From: Mycobacterium senriense
Lineage (GTDB): Bacteria > Actinomycetota > Actinomycetes > Mycobacteriales > Mycobacteriaceae
Direction of reading: 5' to 3'
NCBI RefSeq assembly: GCF_019668465.1
Contig: NZ_AP024828.1
Coordinates: forward strand, 5,146,001-5,210,000
DNA: 64,000 bases
A model generated the notes under the pieces. It was not told the origin of the DNA, did no database searches, and saw only the letters and a program-made list of their open reading frames with translations. Shown one piece after another: positions 58,194 through 64,000 of this stretch. Position 1 is the first letter of the stretch; each line of letters starts with the position of its first letter. A program made the position numbers and the translations under genes.

Positions 58194-59318
58194 TCAGCTC
58201 CCCGCCGGGCCATCCACCGGCTGGCGCGCTATGGCCTCCGCCTTGGCCACCGCCTGAACGATCGCCGGGTCGGTTTCGGTGGAGAACCAGTCGGCGACCT
58301 CGGCGTCGTCGTCGGCGCTGTGCTTAGGGGCGTCGTCGGCGGGCGAGGGCTGGAACCGGAACACCCCGTCCTCGCCCGGGGTTCCCAGCAGTCTGGTGAA
58401 TCCCTGCAATGCCGCGTTGAAGTCGCTGGGCACTACCCACACCTTGTTGGCGTCGCCGCGCGCCATCTCCGGCAGCGTCTGCAAATACTGATAGGCCAAC
58501 ATCTCCGGGGTGGGCCGGCCGGCCTTGATCGCGGCGAATGTCTTCTCGATGGCCTTGGCCTGGCCCTGCGCCCGCAGGTAGGCCGCGGCGCGCTCGCCCT
58601 GGGCGCGCAGCACCCGCGACTGCCGGTCCGCCTCGGCGGTTAGGATTGTGGCCTGCTTGGCGCCCTCGGCGGCCAGGATCTGCGCAGTCTTCTGTCCCTC
58701 GGCCTGCATGATTGCCGCTTGCCGGTTACCTTCGGCGGTCAGGATCATCGCCCGCTTCTCGCGGTCGGCCTTCATCTGCTTCTCCATGGACGCCTGGATC
58801 GAGGGCGGCGGGTCGATGCTGCGCAACTCGACCCGGGCGACCCGCAGCCCCCACCGGCCGGTCGCCTCGTCAAGCACGCCGCGCAGCTGCCCGTTGATCT
58901 GGTCGCGCGACGTCAGCGTCTGCTCGAGCGTCATGCCGCCGACGACGTTGCGCAGCGTAGTGGTGGTGAGCTGCTCGACGCCGACGATGTAGTTGCTGAT
59001 CTCGTAGACGGCCGCCTGGGGAACGGTGACCTGGAAGTAGACCACGGTGTCGATGTTGAGGGTCAAGTTGTCCTCGGTGATGACCGGCTGCGGCGGGAAG
59101 GACACCACCCGCTCCCGCAGATCCACCCGGGCGCGAACCCGATCGATGAATGGGATCAACAACGTCAGTTGCCCGCTGACCGTGCGGCTGTATCGTCCCA
59201 GTCGTTCGATCACCGCGGCCTCTGCCTGAGGGATCAGCGCCACCGACTTGGCCACCACGACGATGGCAAAGATCACCAAGACGGCCAGCAGCACCAAACC
59301 AGCAACCGCACCTTGCAT
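58194..59318 (-). CDS. SPFH/stomatin-like membrane protein (Rv1488-like)
   Basis: A 374-residue stomatin/prohibitin family protein. One N-terminal transmembrane helix (about 4-26) leads into the SPFH domain (GRYSRTVSGQLTLLIPFIDRV). A long Ala/Gln/Glu-rich coiled coil (AEGQKTAQILAAEGAKQATI) forms the oligomer stalk. AAAGGA precedes the ATG by eight bases. The matching gene in M. tuberculosis is Rv1488, next to an NfeD gene as here. Such pairs organise membrane microdomains and affect protein quality control. Confidence 0.88.
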   Translation of the reverse strand: MQGAVAGLVLLAVLVIFAIVVVAKSVALIPQAEAAVIERLGRYSRTVSGQLTLLIPFIDRVRARVDLRERVVSFPPQPVITEDNLTLNIDTVVYFQVTVPQAAVYEISNYIVGVEQLTTTTLRNVVGGMTLEQTLTSRDQINGQLRGVLDEATGRWGLRVARVELRSIDPPPSIQASMEKQMKADREKRAMILTAEGNRQAAIMQAEGQKTAQILAAEGAKQATILTAEADRQSRVLRAQGERAAAYLRAQGQAKAIEKTFAAIKAGRPTPEMLAYQYLQTLPEMARGDANKVWVVPSDFNAALQGFTRLLGTPGEDGVFRFQPSPADDAPKHSADDDAEVADWFSTETDPAIVQAVAKAEAIARQPVDGPAGS

Positions 59319-59351
59319 CGGACTTCCTTTCGTTCGCAGCGTTTCTCGCCG

Positions 59352-59789
59352 CTACAGACCGCTCTTGAAGACCACCGCGGTGGCACCGTCGATCTGCATG
59401 ACGGTGACCGGCTCGCCGGGTTCGTAGACCTCGCCGTCGTTAAGCGGGCGCGCGGACCACACCTGGCCGTCGAGTTTGACCTGGCCCGCGTCGCGCCCGA
59501 CGCGTTCGAGCACGAGCGCGGTCTTGCCCTGCAGCGCCTCGATTCCCAAGCGCGGCGCCCCGGTGGGCGTCAGCCGGCGCTTCAGCGGCGGGCGAACCAG
59601 CGCCAGCAACAGCACGGAGACGACCAGGAACACCGCCCCGTTAGCCCACACCGGGAAGTCGGTCAGCCAACTGGTGGCCGCCGCGGCCAGCGCGCCCCCA
59701 CCGAGCATCACCAAAAACAAATGGCCGGTGAGCGCCTCCGCACCGGCCAACACCAGCGCGAATATTAGCCAAAGCACCGCGGCGTGCAT
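59352..59789 (-). CDS. NfeD-like membrane protein (Rv1487-like)
   Basis: A 145-residue protein with three or four hydrophobic segments followed by a C-terminal OB-fold domain ([23 protein letters not shown]). I start at ATG 59789 ([10 protein letters not shown]), which begins the hydrophobic region; 14 residues of open frame upstream overlap the divergent gene and are not conserved. Partner of the adjacent SPFH protein, 33 bases away. NfeD soluble domains bind or modulate stomatin-type proteins. Confidence 0.85.
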   Translation of the reverse strand: MHAAVLWLIFALVLAGAEALTGHLFLVMLGGGALAAAATSWLTDFPVWANGAVFLVVSVLLLALVRPPLKRRLTPTGAPRLGIEALQGKTALVLERVGRDAGQVKLDGQVWSARPLNDGEVYEPGEPVTVMQIDGATAVVFKSGL

Positions 59790-59840
59790 GCGGCAAGAAT
59801 ACGCGTGATCCGCCTTCGCCGGGCAAAACAACTACACTGC

Positions 59841-60791
59841 GTGATCGTGTGGTGTCCCAGTGTTTCGCTCTCCCTGTGGGCCAATGCCTGGCTCGCCGGA
59901 AAGGCCGCGCCCGACGACGTCCTGGACGCGTTATCCGTCTGGGCGCCAAAGCAATCGGTGACCGCGTATGATGCCGTCGCCGCGGGCCACACCGGGCTGC
60001 CCTGGCCCGATGTGCACGACGCCGGAACGGTCACGTTGCTGCAGACACTTCGCGCCGCGATCGGCCGGCCGACGTCGACGCCGGATGCTCTCGGCCTGAT
60101 GCGCGGGACGATCAACGTCATTTTGCCGGTGCCCGGCGATGTGCGCGGGCTGGCCCCGGGAACGCAGTTCGAGCGGGACGCCCTGGCCGCCGGCGAGGCA
60201 GTCATCATCGCCAATCCCCGCAACCCCGCCGCCGCCGTCGGCCTGGTGCCCGAATTCTCCTACCAGGACGACGAGGACACGCCCGAAGACTACGAGACGC
60301 GGTTGGCGGAGCTGTGCGCGCTGACGTGGACCGTGTACTCGCTGCCCGGCGCGCCGGTGCTGGACCATTACGAGCTCGGCGACGCCGAGTACACGCTGCG
60401 GTCGGCGGTGCGCTCGGCCGCCGACGCGCTGGGCGCGATCGGGCTGGGAGCCGCGGCCTCCGACGTCGACGACCCTCGTGGGCTGGTCGAGCAACTACTG
60501 GAATCCGCACGGCAACACCGCATTCCCGACCACGCGCCGACGCGCGCGCTGCGGGTCCTGGAAAACGCGGCGCACGTCGACGCCATCATCGCGGTCAGCG
60601 CGGGGCTGAGCCGATCCGACTCCCCGGACCGTTTCACCGCACCCGTCGCCGCCGGCCTGGAACCGCTGGGAACGCAGTCGTCGTCCGAGGCGCGCATCGC
60701 CAGCGATGCGCTGCGACCGCTGACCGCCGTGGTGCGTTCGGCGCGGATGGCGGCCGTGACCGCGATCCTGCATTCCGCCTGGGGCGACTAG
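59841..60791 (+). CDS. Conserved mycobacterial protein, Rv1486c-like
   Basis: About 316 residues. The opening [29 protein letters not shown] is recognisable as the Rv1486c family, so I start at GTG 59841 (GTG 59847 is the alternative) rather than the longer open frame. Helical and Ala-rich throughout, no membrane segment. In M. tuberculosis it also lies between hemZ and the NfeD gene on the opposite strand. Function unknown. Its stop overlaps that of hemZ (CTAG). Confidence 0.82.
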   Translation: MIVWCPSVSLSLWANAWLAGKAAPDDVLDALSVWAPKQSVTAYDAVAAGHTGLPWPDVHDAGTVTLLQTLRAAIGRPTSTPDALGLMRGTINVILPVPGDVRGLAPGTQFERDALAAGEAVIIANPRNPAAAVGLVPEFSYQDDEDTPEDYETRLAELCALTWTVYSLPGAPVLDHYELGDAEYTLRSAVRSAADALGAIGLGAAASDVDDPRGLVEQLLESARQHRIPDHAPTRALRVLENAAHVDAIIAVSAGLSRSDSPDRFTAPVAAGLEPLGTQSSSEARIASDALRPLTAVVRSARMAAVTAILHSAWGD

Positions 60792-61831
60792 CCTCGAGGG
60801 CCGGTGCCGGCCGCGCAGTGCGGCGGGCGGCACTGCGCGCCGTTGGCGCTGGCCAGGCAGCCGGGCACGGGGTCCGGCCCGGCCACCCTCTCGGGCGTGC
60901 GGCCATAGCGCAGTTCGTCGATCAGGTCGGCGGCCAGTTGCGCGAAACGGGGCTGGGCGTTGGGCGTCGAGGCCCGCACCATCGCCACGCCCGCCGCCTC
61001 CGCCTGGGCCGCCAGCTCGTTGTCGAGGTCCCACACCACCTCGATGTGGTCGGCCACGAACCCGATCGGGCAGATGATGACGGCCTTGGTGCCGGCCTGC
61101 GCCAGGGCGGCCAGGTGGTCGGCGACGTCGGGCTCCAGCCACGGAACCTGGGGCGGCCCCGACCGGGACTGCCACGCCAGCTCGTACTCGGGATATCCTG
61201 CGGCCGCCGCCACAAGGCTTGCGGCATAGGCGACTTGGCGGCTGTACAGCCGCGGGCCCAGCCGGTCGTCGGCCGCCACCGGGATGGAATGCGCTGTGAA
61301 CACCAGACGCGCGCCGGCCTGTTGTTCGGCGGTCAGCGCGCCCGACGCCGCACCGATGGTGTCGGCGAAGATCTGCACGAACAGCGGGTGGTCGAAATAG
61401 GGCCGCAGCTTGACCAGTTCGGGCGCATCCGGCCCGGCCGCCTCGCGCGCCCGCGCGATGTCCTCGACGTATTGCGTGCAGCTCGAATAGCCGCTCCATG
61501 CCGACGTGGTGAATACCGCGGCCCGACGAATTCCGTTGTCCCGCATCGTCGCGACGGTGTCTTCGACGTAGGGTTCCCAGTTGCGGTTACCGAAGTAGAC
61601 CGGCAGGTCCAGGCCGCGGCCTTCGAGCTCGGCGCGCAGCTGCTGGATCAGCGCCAGGTTGATCCGGTTGATCGGCGACACGCCGCCGAAATGCAGGTAG
61701 TGTTCGGCGACGTCGTCGAGACGTTCCGGTGGCACGTTGCGGCCCCGGGTGACGTTCTCCAGAAACGGCCGAACCTGCTCCGGACCTTCCGGTCCACCGA
61801 AGGACAGCAGCAGGACGGCATCGAATTCCAT
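60788..61831 (-). CDS. hemZ: Ferrochelatase
   Basis: A 347-residue ferrochelatase (HemH family; hemZ, Rv1485, in M. tuberculosis). Visible features: [24 protein letters not shown] with the active-site histidine, and [19 protein letters not shown] with the catalytic Glu/Asp. In actinobacteria it inserts iron into coproporphyrin III. The C-terminal Cys-rich tail ([15 protein letters not shown]) resembles the [2Fe-2S] ligands reported in some mycobacterial enzymes. It lies seven bases after the inhA stop, continuing the fabG1-inhA operon. Confidence 0.93.
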   Translation of the reverse strand: MEFDAVLLLSFGGPEGPEQVRPFLENVTRGRNVPPERLDDVAEHYLHFGGVSPINRINLALIQQLRAELEGRGLDLPVYFGNRNWEPYVEDTVATMRDNGIRRAAVFTTSAWSGYSSCTQYVEDIARAREAAGPDAPELVKLRPYFDHPLFVQIFADTIGAASGALTAEQQAGARLVFTAHSIPVAADDRLGPRLYSRQVAYAASLVAAAAGYPEYELAWQSRSGPPQVPWLEPDVADHLAALAQAGTKAVIICPIGFVADHIEVVWDLDNELAAQAEAAGVAMVRASTPNAQPRFAQLAADLIDELRYGRTPERVAGPDPVPGCLASANGAQCRPPHCAAGTGPRG

Positions 61832-61837
61832 TGCCGT

Positions 61838-63561
<1,724 letters not shown>

Positions 63562-64000
63562 ATGGCCGCAGCCCCGACCCGTCTCCGGAGGATCGACACC
63601 CACGCCTCGGCGCTCTTCGCCGTTTGCTGCGGCAGCTTGCTCGTCCTGCTGCTGGTACGCAACCACGGGCTGTTCGGCCATCCTGTCTACGAGGCCGGAG
63701 ATCCGGCGGCCAACTCGATTCTCACCTTGCAAGCCAAGCACTTCGCCCTGATGACCGGGCACTACTCCAGGGTCGGTTTCCACCATCCCGGTCCGGCTTT
63801 TTTCTATGTACAGGCCGTCGGCGAATGGTTGCTGCACGACGTGACCGGTGTCGTTCCGGCGGCCTACAACGGGCAGGCAATCGCGATCATGGCCCTCAAC
63901 GCGATGCTGATCGGGCTCGGGCTGACCATCCTCCATACGTGGGTGCGCTCGGCGCCGGCGGTGCTCACCGCGGCCGGCATCAGCCTCATTTTTCTCGCCG
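63562..64000 (+). CDS. Multi-pass membrane protein, N-terminal part (partial)
   Basis: The first 146 codons of a gene that continues beyond the window. After a basic start (TRLRRIDTHA) there is a hydrophobic helix (about 15-31), then a segment of soluble character (NHGLFGHPVYEAGDPAANS, GHYSRVGFHHPGPAFFYVQA) and two more hydrophobic stretches. The acidic first loop, followed by an HPGP segment, resembles membrane glycosyltransferases of the GT-C type, but too little is present to be sure. Confidence 0.5.
   Translation, partial: MAAAPTRLRRIDTHASALFAVCCGSLLVLLLVRNHGLFGHPVYEAGDPAANSILTLQAKHFALMTGHYSRVGFHHPGPAFFYVQAVGEWLLHDVTGVVPAAYNGQAIAIMALNAMLIGLGLTILHTWVRSAPAVLTAAGISLIFLA

Overview
The window comes from a GC-rich mycobacterium, most likely a slow grower of the M. 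avium/intracellulare/scrofulaceum type that makes glycopeptidolipids (GPL). Four things support this. The right end carries the fabG1-inhA-hemZ block in its Mycobacterium order. A mutA-mutB-meaB-lipL backbone lies in the middle. The left end has tandem mmpL4-type transporters and drrABC. A two-module NRPS has adenylation pockets that read aromatic (Phe-like) and Thr, each followed by an epimerase, which matches the D-Phe-D-allo-Thr start of the GPL peptide. Species and serovar are inference.

Layout: 1-3308, end of one MmpL and a complete second MmpL. 3485-5961, drrABC-type exporter. 5958-12481, two GT2 glycosyltransferases, then an FkbH/ACP/GNAT/VOC/MaoC-SDR operon that looks like a carrier-bound acyl pathway. 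12670-17287, two AT-richer methyltransferases flanking a leftward operon for a 3-amino-3,6-dideoxy-hexose (two FdtA-like cupins and a DegT-family aminotransferase). 17667-23413, two GT1 enzymes around a GT2/pyruvyltransferase/methyltransferase operon. 23439-34919, a leftward group of TylF-like O-methyltransferases, GT1 glycosyltransferases, a sugar epimerase, a sulfotransferase and two tandem membrane O-acyltransferases. 35055-42479, conserved backbone (lipL, meaB, mutB, mutA, TVP38 protein). 42532-57823, a second accessory block: secreted serine protease, desaturase-like protein, an unrecognised protein, a broken mbtH, the 3430-residue NRPS and a DDN-like protein. 57820-63437, conserved backbone again (DoxX-like, SPFH/NfeD pair, Rv1486c-like, hemZ, inhA, fabG1). 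63562-64000, start of a membrane protein.

How it fits together: the NRPS would build the first half of the lipopeptide. The GT1 enzymes and TylF methyltransferases would add and methylate 6-deoxyhexoses, and the acyltransferases and sulfotransferase would decorate them. The 5958-22030 region would make and attach a strain-specific terminal sugar, apparently an N-acylated amino sugar and possibly also a pyruvylated sugar. MmpL and DrrABC would export the product. Points of most interest: the acyl-ACP amino-sugar cluster next to a pyruvyltransferase; the mbtH gene with a frameshift and a lost start codon; an NRPS that ends in an orphan condensation domain with no mps2 beside it; and traces of recent duplication (tandem acyltransferases, a sulfotransferase tail remnant, homogenised NRPS modules). 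No tRNA, rRNA, CRISPR array or intact insertion sequence was seen.
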